Below, one piece after another: positions 1 through 8,501 of a DNA stretch of 64,000 bases. A program made the translations under genes and the position numbers. The stretch is taken from positions 1-64,000 of the forward strand of contig WQXY01000011.1 of the NCBI GenBank assembly GCA_009781515.1. Reading direction: 5' to 3'. The notes under the pieces were generated by a model. It was not told the DNA's origin. It did not search any database and was given only the letters and a program-made list of their open reading frames with translations. The DNA comes from Oscillospiraceae bacterium. Its GTDB lineage: Bacteria; Bacillota; Clostridia; Oscillospirales; Oscillospiraceae. Positions within the stretch are counted from its first letter, which is position 1; each line of letters starts with the position of its first letter.

Positions 1-134
1 CCTTCTGTATCGTATCCGTTAAAGATACGCACATTTGTTATCCCTGATATGCCAAGTATATCGCAGATTTCGTTTAGCATATCTCTTTCGTCAAAACGAA
101 AAGGTTCAAGTTTCTCAACAAGAAAACGCACCAT
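1..134 (-). CDS. purL: Phosphoribosylformylglycinamidine synthase (FGAM synthase), 5' end only
   Basis: This reading frame runs off the left edge, so only about the first 44 residues are visible. The frame opens with MVRFLVEKLEPFRFDE and continues through an ICDILGI segment to NVRIFNGYDTEG. That matches the amino terminus of the long, single-chain clostridial FGAM synthase, which typically starts with VRR-type residues and a 'VRILNRYD' motif. The family catalyses the ATP- and glutamine-dependent fourth step of purine synthesis in the cytoplasm. The ATG at 134 is preceded by an AGAGGGTG Shine-Dalgarno. The identification rests on the short N-terminal signature alone, because no catalytic domain lies inside the window. 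Confidence 0.6.
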   Translation of the reverse strand, partial: MVRFLVEKLEPFRFDERDMLNEICDILGISGITNVRIFNGYDTE

Positions 135-263
135 AATAAGCACCCTCTACAAAGTAATTACTCATATTGTACACTCACATGTTGTATACGTCAACTGTCG
201 CATATACCAAATATTGTGGCACACGCACATAGTCTTTTGGCTCTTTGAGCTAAAGATTATTAC

Positions 264-303
264 GTGTCATTGGGGACAGGACTTAAGTCCTGTCCCCTGA
301 CAC
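264..303. repeat. Loopless perfect palindrome with outer inverted arms (REP/MITE-like)
   Basis: A perfect 26-bp palindrome lies at 272-297. It starts GGGGACAGG and is centred on CTTAAG. It is flanked by outer arms GTGTCA (264-269) and TGACAC (298-303), with a two-base bulge on the left. It sits 16 bp after the rny stop. No U-run follows on either strand, so it is a poor intrinsic terminator. The GGGGACAGG core resembles palindromes mobilised by REP-associated tyrosine transposases, but that comparison is from memory. Confidence 0.6.
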
Positions 304-318
304 ATAATAATATATTAT

Positions 319-1872
319 TTATTTTGCGATTTCTTCTACTTTGCGTTCACGAAGTAATGTTACTTTTATTTGACCGGGATATTCGAGTTCTTCTTCGATT
401 TTTTTCGCAATATCGCGGGCGAGTAAAATCATTTGGTCTTCTGAAATTTCGTCGGGCTTTACGATGACACGGATTTCGCGACCTGCTTGAATTGCATATG
501 AATTGTCAACACCTTTGAATGAACAGGTGAGTTCTTCAAGCCGCTCCAAACGCTTGACATAGCTTTCGATGTTCTCGCGTCTTGCACCCGGACGTGAAGC
601 CGAGATTGCGTCGGACGCTTGAACAATACAAGCTATGATTGTCTTGGCATCAACATCACCATGGTGAGCGTGAATGGCGTGAAGCACTTCGTCGTTTTCT
701 TTGTATTTCTTCGCCAAATCAACACCGATTGTAACGTGACTGCCGTCAATCTCATGGTCCACCGCTTTGCCGAGGTCATGCAGAAGTCCTGCGCGTTTGG
801 CTGTCATAACGTCAGCTCCAAGCTCGGCTGCAAGAAGACCCGCAAGATGCGAAACTTCGATGGAGTGGTTTAGGACGTTTTGCCCGTAGCTTGTGCGAAA
901 ACGCATTCTGCCGAGCAGCTTAATAATTTCGGGGTGCAAGCCGTGTACGCCTGTTTCAAATGTGGCACGGTCTCCCTCGGCTTTAATTGTTGCATCGACT
1001 TCTTTTTTCGCCTTTTCGACCATTTCTTCGATGCGGGCGGGGTGGATACGTCCGTCTAAAATAAGCTTTTCAAGTGAAATTCTGGCAACCTCACGGCGAA
1101 CGGGGTCAAAGCCTGAAAGCGTTATTGCTTCGGGCGTGTCGTCAATGATGAGGTCAACACCTGTGAGTGTTTCAATCGCACGGATATTGCGACCCTCACG
1201 TCCGATAATTCTGCCTTTCATTTCATCGTTCGGCAGGGGAACCACAGAAACTGTTGCTTCTGCGACATGGTCCGCCGCACAGCGTTGAATTGCAAGCGAA
1301 ATTTGCTCACGCGCCTTAAAGTCCGCTTCTTCTTTCAAGCGGTCTTCAATCTCTTTGATTTTCATGGCAGCCTCATGCGTAACCTCGGACTCAAGGTTCT
1401 TTATGAGAAACGCTTTGGCTTCTGCTACCGTGTAACCTGAAATTCTTTCGAGCACTTCAAATTGACTGCGTTTGATTGCGTTAACTTCTTCGTGAGCCGC
1501 TTCGAGCTCCACTCTTCTTTTCTCGACTGTTTCGGTTTTGTTTTCAATGATTTCTGTTTTTTTGTCGAGCATTTCTTCTTTTTGCTGGAGTCTTCGCTCT
1601 TGTTTTTGCATTTCACCGCGGCGTTCTCTGACCTCTCGTTCATATTCGCTGCGGTTTTTGTGTATTTCCTCTTTTGCTTCGAGGAGGGCTTCGCGTTTTT
1701 TGTTTTCTGCGTTTTTGATCGAGTCGTTGATAATTCTTTTGGCTTTTTCCTCTGCACTTTGGATCTCGCGTTCCGATACTTTCTTACGATAAGTTATACC
1801 AAGCAAGAAGAAAACGACAGCTGTTACGACTACTACAGCCGCGGAAATTCCAATAAATAATATGTCCGGCAT
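319..1872 (-). CDS. rny: Ribonuclease Y
   Basis: RNase Y is the membrane-anchored endoribonuclease that starts mRNA decay in many Firmicutes. The 517-residue protein has the full family plan. A single N-terminal transmembrane helix is followed by a long charged coiled coil (roughly residues 30-200), a KH domain with the [13 protein letters not shown] loop, and an HD domain with [10 protein letters not shown]. Length is normal for the family (about 515-520). A GTG codon five codons upstream (1887) lies inside the AAGGAGGTG Shine-Dalgarno and cannot be the start, so the ATG at 1872 is used. A sigma-A-like promoter and a leader hairpin lie upstream. It is monocistronic as far as can be seen. Confidence 0.95.
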   Translation of the reverse strand: MPDILFIGISAAVVVVTAVVFFLLGITYRKKVSEREIQSAEEKAKRIINDSIKNAENKKREALLEAKEEIHKNRSEYEREVRERRGEMQKQERRLQQKEEMLDKKTEIIENKTETVEKRRVELEAAHEEVNAIKRSQFEVLERISGYTVAEAKAFLIKNLESEVTHEAAMKIKEIEDRLKEEADFKAREQISLAIQRCAADHVAEATVSVVPLPNDEMKGRIIGREGRNIRAIETLTGVDLIIDDTPEAITLSGFDPVRREVARISLEKLILDGRIHPARIEEMVEKAKKEVDATIKAEGDRATFETGVHGLHPEIIKLLGRMRFRTSYGQNVLNHSIEVSHLAGLLAAELGADVMTAKRAGLLHDLGKAVDHEIDGSHVTIGVDLAKKYKENDEVLHAIHAHHGDVDAKTIIACIVQASDAISASRPGARRENIESYVKRLERLEELTCSFKGVDNSYAIQAGREIRVIVKPDEISEDQMILLARDIAKKIEEELEYPGQIKVTLLRERKVEEIAK

Positions 1873-1912
1873 TGTATATTTAAACACCTCCTTAAGATGA
1901 TTGTATAGTATA

Positions 1913-1933
1913 ATGGATTTATTTATAATCCAT
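1913..1933 (-). promoter_or_regulatory. Hairpin in the rny leader
   Basis: ATGGATT (1913-1919) and AATCCAT (1927-1933) form a 7-bp stem with a 7-base loop. It lies between the predicted rny transcription start and the Shine-Dalgarno. Leader structures are plausible autoregulation points for an RNase gene, but that role is inference. Confidence 0.4.
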
Positions 1934-1952
1934 CTTCATACCTAACCCAAAC

Positions 1953-1981
1953 ATTCTATAACCCAAGTAGCCCCCTGTCAA
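1953..1981 (-). promoter_or_regulatory. Predicted sigma-A promoter of rny
   Basis: On the minus strand a perfect TTGACA (1981-1976) is separated by exactly 17 bp from TAGAAT (1958-1953). The start would fall about 75 bp upstream of the rny ATG, leaving a leader that holds the ATGGATT hairpin. Confidence 0.7.
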
Positions 1982-2011
1982 GACAAATATGCTACGTCAT
2001 AAGAGAACCTC

Positions 2012-2040
2012 TTGACATCGTTATTTTTATGTTTTATATT
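2012..2040 (+). promoter_or_regulatory. Predicted promoter of the tRNA-Ser gene
   Basis: TTGACA (2012-2017), a 17-bp spacer and TATATT (2035-2040) end 18 bp before the first base of the tRNA. Confidence 0.7.
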
Positions 2041-2058
2041 AACCAGTAATCGTAGTAT

Positions 2059-2147
2059 GGAGAGATGTCCGAGTGGTCGTAAGGTGCAGCATTGGAAATG
2101 CTGTGTAGGGCAACCTACCGAGGGTTCGAATCCCTCTCTCTCCGCCA
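2059..2147 (+). tRNA. tRNA-Ser, anticodon GGA
   Basis: The acceptor arms GGAGAGA (2059-2065) and TCTCTCC (2137-2143) pair fully. They are followed by discriminator G and an encoded CCA (2145-2147). The anticodon arm is CAGCA-TTGGAAA-TGCTG, giving anticodon GGA for UCC/UCU serine codons. A long variable arm (GTAGGGCAACCTAC) and a T-arm with GGTTCGAATCC confirm a class II serine tRNA. It lies alone between rny and dinB. Confidence 0.97.
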
Positions 2148-2165
2148 ATAGGAACTAATGCGAAC

Positions 2166-3335
2166 TCATTCCCATATTTTCTTTTCGGCAATCATTTCGC
2201 TGCCGGATTTAACGATGTTCATCCCGTACTTGCGTTGCAGGTTCGTTGTTACATCATCAAGCTTCTTGGATTTCTTGATTTCTGCAGCATCATCAAACAA
2301 GGTCAACTGCAGGGCATCTTTGTCTGCAAACCCGCTCAGACTAATTCCCACCAATCGAATGGAACGCCGCTCTACCTTGTCGAGTAGCGTACACACTGTG
2401 CCAAATATCACATCGGCTTTGTTCGTTGCATCATCACTCTTTGAACGGGTGATTTTTTTCATGTCCTTGAAAGTAACTTTGAGCGTTATTGTCTTGGCAA
2501 AAGTCTCATCAAGGCGCATTTGAAAGCTGAGCTCACGAGCTATGAGCCGCAGAGCATCTTTCAAATATTCACGGTCATCTATATCATGCTGAAAAGTTAT
2601 TTCTCGACCTAAGGACTGAGCTTTTGCGGGAGTGCAAACGACCCTGTTGTCTATGCCGTCTGCAAGGTCAATAATGTGCCTGCCATGATTGCCGAGCAGA
2701 TGTATCACGGCGTCGCGGTTATTGTATATATCCCGCACGTTTTTGATGCCGATTTTGTCAAGCTGCGCTGCTGTCTGCGGCCCTACGCCGTATATAATTC
2801 TGACACTTCGGTCAATGATGAGCTCCCTCAGAGCCTGCGGGGTCAATATCTGAAAAAATCCGTCGGGCTTTTTTTCTTCGCTCGCTAACTTTGCCGACAT
2901 CATCGAATAACCGATACCCACTGAACAGGTCAGCGCTGTTTCATCCTTGACACGGCGTTTAATCTCGCGCCCGATATTTTCTGCCCCGCCGAAAGCGTGA
3001 GAACTGCCTGTGACATCAAGGAAACACTCGTCAAGAGAAATACACTCTGCTATGTCGGTATAATCGTCCCATATTTTACGGATTTGACGGGAGGCTTCCA
3101 CATATTTGTGACCGTTTGGGTGCATATAAATACCATGCGGACAACGGCGGTAGGCTTCCTTAATGCTCATGGCTGAGCGGATGCCGTATTTGCGCGCTTC
3201 GTAGCTGCAAGTGGCAACCACGCCCCGCTCTGAGGGCAGAGCACCGATAATAAGGGGTTTTTCCGCCAACTCAGGATTGTCGCGGATTTCAACCGCCGCG
3301 AAGAACATATCCATATCAATATGTACGATTTGCAT
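2166..3335 (-). CDS. dinB: DNA polymerase IV (Y-family translesion polymerase)
   Basis: This 389-residue protein is a complete Y-family polymerase that copies past damaged template bases. The first catalytic aspartate is in IVHIDMDMFFAAVE at the N terminus. The second catalytic pair is in SLDECFLDVT (around residue 100). The helix-hairpin-helix segment 'IYGVGPQTAAQLDKIGIKNV' and the little-finger domain follow. A GTG three codons upstream (3344) would sit in the GGTGA Shine-Dalgarno, so the ATG at 3335, giving the usual MQIVHIDMD start, is preferred. It is convergent with the tRNA-Ser gene. No LexA box was recognised upstream. Confidence 0.95.
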   Translation of the reverse strand: MQIVHIDMDMFFAAVEIRDNPELAEKPLIIGALPSERGVVATCSYEARKYGIRSAMSIKEAYRRCPHGIYMHPNGHKYVEASRQIRKIWDDYTDIAECISLDECFLDVTGSSHAFGGAENIGREIKRRVKDETALTCSVGIGYSMMSAKLASEEKKPDGFFQILTPQALRELIIDRSVRIIYGVGPQTAAQLDKIGIKNVRDIYNNRDAVIHLLGNHGRHIIDLADGIDNRVVCTPAKAQSLGREITFQHDIDDREYLKDALRLIARELSFQMRLDETFAKTITLKVTFKDMKKITRSKSDDATNKADVIFGTVCTLLDKVERRSIRLVGISLSGFADKDALQLTLFDDAAEIKKSKKLDDVTTNLQRKYGMNIVKSGSEMIAEKKIWE

Positions 3336-3429
3336 AGCTGTCACCGAAGTTTCTTTTGAAGATTTTTTTATTGTATATCAACTCATTTGATACTACAATA
3401 TACAAATAAACAAAATGGAGGTAATTCTA

Positions 3430-4212
3430 ATGCCCGAACTGCCCGATTTGGAAGTTTTCAAAGTCAATATTTTCAAGCGCTTGACATCTAAACAACTTGC
3501 CGGAATTGAAGTGTTCAATCCTGCAAAAGTATTAGCCACCAAGGAGTTTTTAATTAATAATTTTGTTGGAAAAAATTTGTTAAGTATTGACCGCTTAGGA
3601 AAAGAATTGCTCTTTAATTTTGGCGATAACAGGGTAATCGCGGCACATCTTATGCTCAGCGGCAAAATTTCCATTGTTTCCGAAGACACAGTCAATGCAA
3701 TAAAATTCAAGATTTTTTCCATGAGTTTCGAGCAGGAAACCATTGTTTTCAGCGATATGGGCGGTCTGTGTACAATAAAATTGCCTGTGCCCGGAAAAGC
3801 GCCTGATGCGTTTGCCGACACACTTACATTGGAATATTTTCTTGACATAGCTCGCAAAAAGTCACGGAGCAATGTAAAGGCTTTTTTAATCGACCAGAGC
3901 ATCGTCAAAGGAATAGGAAATGCTTATGTTGATGAAATTCTTTGGGCTGCCCGCATCTCTCCTTTGTCGCTGATTGGGAAAATACCGGAAGATAAGCTGG
4001 CCATTCTTTATCAATCTATCGGTACGGTTTTGAGCGATGCAATTGCTTCAATAAAACGCATTTCGCCGGACATTATATCCGGCGAAGAAAGAAGTTTTCT
4101 TAAAGTTCATAATAAGGCTATAAAAGAAACGGAAACAGGCTACCCCATTATTGTGGAAAAAATCGCTTCAAAAATCACGTATCATACGAAAGAGCAGGTT
4201 GTGTACTCGTAG
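3430..4212 (+). CDS. Formamidopyrimidine-DNA glycosylase family protein lacking the zinc-finger cysteines
   Basis: The protein starts MPELPDLEVF, the hallmark of Fpg/Nei base-excision glycosylases, in which the proline exposed after Met removal is the catalytic nucleophile and the next Glu is essential. An upstream ATG (3415) would bury that proline, so 3430 is the start; the GGAGG at 3417-3421 fits. The H2TH segment is clear (KGIGNAYVDEILWAARISPL, about residues 159-178). The C-terminal region aligns in position with the family zinc finger (VHNKAIKETETGYPI to the end) but has none of the four cysteines. This suggests a zincless-finger enzyme, as known for NEIL1-type proteins. Substrate range cannot be told. 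Length 260 is normal. Confidence 0.8.
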   Translation: MPELPDLEVFKVNIFKRLTSKQLAGIEVFNPAKVLATKEFLINNFVGKNLLSIDRLGKELLFNFGDNRVIAAHLMLSGKISIVSEDTVNAIKFKIFSMSFEQETIVFSDMGGLCTIKLPVPGKAPDAFADTLTLEYFLDIARKKSRSNVKAFLIDQSIVKGIGNAYVDEILWAARISPLSLIGKIPEDKLAILYQSIGTVLSDAIASIKRISPDIISGEERSFLKVHNKAIKETETGYPIIVEKIASKITYHTKEQVVYS

Positions 4213-4278
4213 AGTGGTTTGGTTGGAAAATGTAGAAAACGATGCGGTTTTTACACACAATTCCATCATTAAAAATCG

Positions 4279-4307
4279 TTGCTATTGCAACGAAAATTAA
4301 GTATAAT
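4279..4307 (+). promoter_or_regulatory. Predicted promoter of the Bro-N/DinD-like gene
   Basis: TTGCTA (4279-4284), a 17-bp spacer and a perfect TATAAT (4302-4307) lie 39 bp before the ATG. The gene therefore appears to be transcribed alone. Confidence 0.6.
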
Positions 4308-4346
4308 TGACACAAGGAAACGAACAAATAACGGAGTTGCTTTGAT

Positions 4347-5183
4347 ATGAAAGAAAACAAAAAATTTGCTATGTTTAATGATAGTGAAATTCGCAAAGAA
4401 TGGAACGAAGATGAGCAAGACTGGTATGTGTCTATTGTTGATGTTGTGGGCGTGCTTACAGACCAAGCTACACAGCGTAACGCCAGCACTTATTGGGCTG
4501 TGCTAAAAAAGCGCCTTATAGAAGAAAGCGATAGTCAACTGCTTACATTTTGTAAGCAGTTGAAAATGGTAGCAACAGACGGAAAAATGAGAATGACAGA
4601 CGTGGCGAACACCAAAGAGATATTACGCATTATACAATCCATTCCTTCACCAAAAGCAGAGCCATTCAAAATGTGGCTTGCGCAGCTTGGCAAAGAACGC
4701 ATTGACGAAGTAGCTGACCCGGAGATTGCCATTGATAGAGCCTTTCAAACGTATCTGCGGAAAGGATATAGTGAAAAGTGGATAAATCAGCGTATCAAAA
4801 CTATGGAAGTACGAAAAGAGCTAACTGATGAGTGGCAACGTTCAGGAGTTGAAGATACAAAAAATTTTGCGCTACTAACTGACGTTATGCTAAAAGAATG
4901 GAGCGGAAAAACCACTCGTGAATACAAGAAATATAAAGGCTTGCAAAAGGAAAACTTACGTGACCATATGACAAACATGGAGTTGGTACTTAATATGCTT
5001 GCAGAGGTTTCTGCAACAGAGTTCTCGAAAGAAATTAATCCTGTTGGAGTAAGCGAAACGGAAACAATAGCAAAGCAGGGCGGCTCTGTGGCAAAAGACG
5101 CTCGCGAGTCGTATGAAAAGCGATTAGGAAAAAAGGTTGTAACACCTCTCAACGCTAAAAACATAAAATCACTAAAGGAATGA
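4347..5183 (+). CDS. Bro-N / DinD-like DNA-binding protein
   Basis: The 278-residue soluble protein opens with an 'IRKEWNEDEQDWYVSIVDVVGVLTD' type Bro-N fold (about residues 8-120). This fold occurs in phage antirepressors and in stand-alone bacterial proteins. The C-terminal half (YKGLQKENLRDHMTNMEL, then ETETIAKQGGSVAKDARESYE) resembles E. coli DinD, a damage-inducible protein that modulates RecA. No phage genes surround it, and base composition does not stand out. The ATG is preceded by CGGAG. It has its own promoter and converges on a lipoprotein gene. A regulatory or damage-response role is inferred from family resemblance; the target is unknown. Confidence 0.65.
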   Translation: MKENKKFAMFNDSEIRKEWNEDEQDWYVSIVDVVGVLTDQATQRNASTYWAVLKKRLIEESDSQLLTFCKQLKMVATDGKMRMTDVANTKEILRIIQSIPSPKAEPFKMWLAQLGKERIDEVADPEIAIDRAFQTYLRKGYSEKWINQRIKTMEVRKELTDEWQRSGVEDTKNFALLTDVMLKEWSGKTTREYKKYKGLQKENLRDHMTNMELVLNMLAEVSATEFSKEINPVGVSETETIAKQGGSVAKDARESYEKRLGKKVVTPLNAKNIKSLKE

Positions 5184-5203
5184 CAGGCGCTTTATAAAAT
5201 ACA

Positions 5204-7504
5204 TCACCCTGCTTGTTCCGACATAAAAATTGAGGCGCGGCTTTGAATTATTCGGGCAGCGTCTTGTGCTGTTATGCGTCCGCTGAAATATTCAAAAGCA
5301 CTTTCGTATATAATCTCTTCCAAAAGCAGGCTTTGTACAGAAGAATACGTTACTGTGCTTAACATGGCAATAACTTGGTCTGCATCTTGTTGCGTAAATG
5401 CAATATCGGCATCGGTTACAGCCCGCGCCATTTCTTCGTTAAACACAACTTTATTTATCGGGAAAAAATGAACTCCGGCATTTTCGCGCTCGCGTTGGCT
5501 TTTCTCTGTCAAAAAGATACGAATAAACTCCCATGCTGCCTGCACATCTTTGCAGCCCGATGTAATTGCAAAACTTGCTTCAAGAGTGACATGGTTTCCT
5601 ACACCCCTCACTGTCGGGTAGCCCTTAAATACAAAATCCCCTCCGCAAATATCACGGTTTAATTCAAAATCCATAAACGAATAGAAGTAGGAGCTACTCA
5701 TAAGCTTCTTGCCTTCGTCAAATAATTCATGTGATAATTTATGCCACTTAGGGTCATCAAAATCAATCAAAGACCACTCTAAGGGATATCTGCCAAAATA
5801 TTCAAGAATTTTAACAAAATCCCCTCTGTCAAAGTGTGCCGTGCCGGATACCCAATCTACATAGTTTTCCATAGTTTGTCTGGTGAACGCACTCAGCTCC
5901 ATAGAGCTTGAGCTAATCGCACCCATAGGCCAGTCTGCTCCCGGATTTGCCTCTATCAGCGAGATCATTTCTTCTACCGTCCAACCCATATTTTCACCGA
6001 CAATCGAAGGACGGCTGACCATGGTGCTTATTCCAAATGACGGAAATATTTGATATAAACCACCTTTAATTTCAACAGCGTTTAATACACTTTCGAGAAA
6101 ATCACTGCGACGAAGCTCGGGGTCTGCATCTATCAGCGGATATAAATCTACAAATACGCCTCTGGAGACCCACTGCGAGTACGGCACAAAAGAAACATCA
6201 ATTATATCGGGAGCATTTCCCGTTATAATTTCCATTGCAAGCTTATCGACACTTCCTCTTGAGAAAAAGGCATCATTTTTCTCAAAACGATGATATTCAA
6301 CAATATTAATTTTATGTGTACTGCTTTGTGCATTATACTGTGCAACTGCACGTCTGAGTTCATTGTTATTAAAGCGCACGGCAAGCGTAAGCTCGATAAT
6401 TTCCTGACCCGGAATAACAGGTTTTGGAGCGATGTCCAAGACATGAAGTTCTGTTTTATGTGTATATGTATCGCCGCTTGAACGCCCTGCCCTGTTTGTC
6501 AGCATAATGCGTCCGTCCGGTATAAAAACGACATTTTCTATCACTCCGGGAATAATACCTGCATCGAGAAAATTAAATATAGACACCGCTTCATTTGTTT
6601 TGGCATCTATTCCATACATTTGATCGCCGTCTATAAAAACAAGCGGAAATTCATCATTTCCGAGAAAGATGCGATAGGCGTTACCCGAGATAGTTATTGT
6701 TTCTCCCCATGCTTTAACATCGGCATCTATAACCCGAAGCATCACATTTGACCCTTGCCTGCCCGGAACTGCAACATTTCCGTCACTCAAACGCATCATG
6801 TCTTTTGCAAAGCCTTGGTTTGCGAGCTTAAAGAGTTTGTTTCCCATAGCGTCAAACACATCAACAGACATGTTTGTGGCAACATATACATCACCCTTAG
6901 AGCTTAAGCAAAGACTTTCTACAACAAAAAAGTCATTTGCGTTTGTCTCTTCGCTTAAGTCTATTGTTTGCAGCTCCACTCCTGTACTGTCGAGCTTACG
7001 CACGCTCGATTGACGGCTTAGTAATCGGCGGTATTGCTCAAGTTGGTTTTGCGTTGCTGTATTTATGTCAATATCACTTGGCAGATCATATACATAGAAC
7101 GAAGCGATTTCGGCAACCCAAAGGTTGCCGTCATTATCTATACACACAGAGATAAGCTCACAGCCCCCGCTTTGTGCATCAGGCGGCAGTTCGAAAATAT
7201 CCGCATAATTTGGCAGTTTCACTAAGTTTGTTCCGTCTGCATTTATGCGGTATATTTTATTTGTGAGAAAAAGCGAGTTGTTTTCTGTTTCTTCCGATGA
7301 TGAGAAATAAATCAAATCACCTGCTAATACGATATTGTCAATATTCGGCACGATGCTCGACAGGTCGGGAAACGACGTGTACTGCGGACGATTTAGATGC
7401 TCCGGCGGCATGTCATTATCGGTACTTTCGTCAACGCTTTTGCACCCTGCTGTGGTTGTAAAAAGCAATAATATTATCAGAAAGAGTGAGAGCAGTTTTC
7501 TCAT
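5204..7504 (-). CDS. Lipoprotein: beta-propeller-like N half fused to family 1 solute-binding domain
   Basis: A lipobox signal peptide (LLLFTTTAGC, Cys near residue 21) anchors this 766-residue protein outside the membrane. Residues about 40-370 contain repeated 'IYRINADGTNLVKL', 'GNLWVAE' and 'GDVYVATN' strands like a WD/SMP-30-type propeller. Residues about 375-766 (IIELTLAVRFNNNELRRAVAQYN to the end) resemble carbohydrate-type ABC solute-binding proteins. It is a paralogue of the lipoprotein at 23801-26254, sharing GGLYQIFPSF, FKG(Y/F)PT and ARIIQSRASI. No permease lies beside it. The start ATG at 7504 overlaps the stop of the upstream regulator gene (TGATG) with GGAGGA before it, so the two are translationally coupled. 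Ligand unknown. Confidence 0.75.
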   Translation of the reverse strand: MRKLLSLFLIILLLFTTTAGCKSVDESTDNDMPPEHLNRPQYTSFPDLSSIVPNIDNIVLAGDLIYFSSSEETENNSLFLTNKIYRINADGTNLVKLPNYADIFELPPDAQSGGCELISVCIDNDGNLWVAEIASFYVYDLPSDIDINTATQNQLEQYRRLLSRQSSVRKLDSTGVELQTIDLSEETNANDFFVVESLCLSSKGDVYVATNMSVDVFDAMGNKLFKLANQGFAKDMMRLSDGNVAVPGRQGSNVMLRVIDADVKAWGETITISGNAYRIFLGNDEFPLVFIDGDQMYGIDAKTNEAVSIFNFLDAGIIPGVIENVVFIPDGRIMLTNRAGRSSGDTYTHKTELHVLDIAPKPVIPGQEIIELTLAVRFNNNELRRAVAQYNAQSSTHKINIVEYHRFEKNDAFFSRGSVDKLAMEIITGNAPDIIDVSFVPYSQWVSRGVFVDLYPLIDADPELRRSDFLESVLNAVEIKGGLYQIFPSFGISTMVSRPSIVGENMGWTVEEMISLIEANPGADWPMGAISSSSMELSAFTRQTMENYVDWVSGTAHFDRGDFVKILEYFGRYPLEWSLIDFDDPKWHKLSHELFDEGKKLMSSSYFYSFMDFELNRDICGGDFVFKGYPTVRGVGNHVTLEASFAITSGCKDVQAAWEFIRIFLTEKSQRERENAGVHFFPINKVVFNEEMARAVTDADIAFTQQDADQVIAMLSTVTYSSVQSLLLEEIIYESAFEYFSGRITAQDAARIIQSRASIFMSEQAG

Positions 7505-8418
7505 CACTCTTCCTCCGGCCCGCCTGCGCAGACTTTGTTTCTGCCTGTATCCTTTGCTTTATAAAGCGCCCTATCCGCTTGCAAAATGAGTTCTGCAATA
7601 CTTGCATCCTTGTCCGGCAACGTTTGAGCCACGCCCATGCTGATTGTGATTTTATGGCTCTTCCCACCTTTTCCACAGGGAATATCTGATGCTTCGATAT
7701 TGCTTCTTATTTCTTCTGCAATATGCATTGCACCTTCAAGCGTAGTGTTCGGCAAGAGCACGGCAAACTCCTCGCCTCCCCAACGGGCAGCGATATCAGC
7801 CGTACGTTTTAGCGATGATGTTACTGTCCCTGCTACAGTTTGCAGCGCAACGTCGCCTTGCTGATGTCCGTGGGTATCGTTATACATCTTAAAATGATCC
7901 ACATCAATCATTACGATACTGATAGGCTTCTTTTCGCGTTTTGCACGGTTCCACTCTTTAATAAAGGTCTGGTCAAAATGACGCCTGTTGGGAATATTTG
8001 TTAACGTATCAATAAATCCGAACTTTTCAATTATCCGCATTTGCTTTAATATTTTTACCTGTGTTTCAACTCTTGCATTAACAACAACTGCATGGAACGG
8101 TTTTGTTATATAGTCAACCGCACCCAAATTCAGTCCCTTTGCTTCTTCTTCGGGGTCAGAGCGTCCTGTTATAATTATGACGGGAATGGAGCGTGTGCTG
8201 TCGCATTTTTTCAGTTCAGTAAGAATTCCAAAACCGTCCATTCCGGGAAGAATTAAGTCGAGCAGTATAATATCGGGAGGCGCTTTTTTTACCTTATCCA
8301 ATGCTACGGTTCCGTCTATTGCGAAATCTAATTTATAATCCTTTTGCAGTATATTGCGTAATATCTCCTGATTAAGCTTTGAGTCCTCTACTATGAGGAT
8401 TTTTTGTTTTTCTTCCAT
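7504..8418 (-). CDS. Response regulator with diguanylate cyclase (REC-GGDEF)
   Basis: This cytoplasmic 304-residue protein has a receiver domain (about 1-125; phospho-acceptor Asp in ILLDLILPGMDG) and a GGDEF domain (about 135-300). The catalytic motif is intact as RWGGEEF. An RTAD sequence exactly five residues upstream matches the RxxD inhibitory site, so product-inhibited synthesis of cyclic di-GMP is expected. No partner kinase is adjacent. The gene has its own strong promoter and is translationally coupled to the solute-binding lipoprotein downstream. That suggests the lipoprotein and c-di-GMP output belong to one response, which is inference. Confidence 0.9.
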   Translation of the reverse strand: MEEKQKILIVEDSKLNQEILRNILQKDYKLDFAIDGTVALDKVKKAPPDIILLDLILPGMDGFGILTELKKCDSTRSIPVIIITGRSDPEEEAKGLNLGAVDYITKPFHAVVVNARVETQVKILKQMRIIEKFGFIDTLTNIPNRRHFDQTFIKEWNRAKREKKPISIVMIDVDHFKMYNDTHGHQQGDVALQTVAGTVTSSLKRTADIAARWGGEEFAVLLPNTTLEGAMHIAEEIRSNIEASDIPCGKGGKSHKITISMGVAQTLPDKDASIAELILQADRALYKAKDTGRNKVCAGGPEEE

Positions 8419-8471
8419 TTTTAACCTCGTTAAATATTTCTTTGGGAATAATAATCCATATTATCTAATGC

Positions 8472-8500
8472 AATATAAAGAATGTTTAAGTTTTTGTCAA
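8472..8500 (-). promoter_or_regulatory. Predicted strong sigma-A promoter of the REC-GGDEF/lipoprotein operon
   Basis: On the minus strand a perfect TTGACA (8500-8495), a 17-bp spacer and TATATT (8477-8472) lie about 55 bp upstream of the regulator ATG. They start just downstream of the GH5 stop codon, which separates the two transcripts. Confidence 0.75.
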
Positions 8501-8501
8501 C

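Noticed and set aside
4347..5183. Prophage remnant suggested by the Bro-N/antirepressor-like gene
   Set aside because: No other phage genes, integrase or attachment repeats nearby; the gene has its own ordinary promoter.
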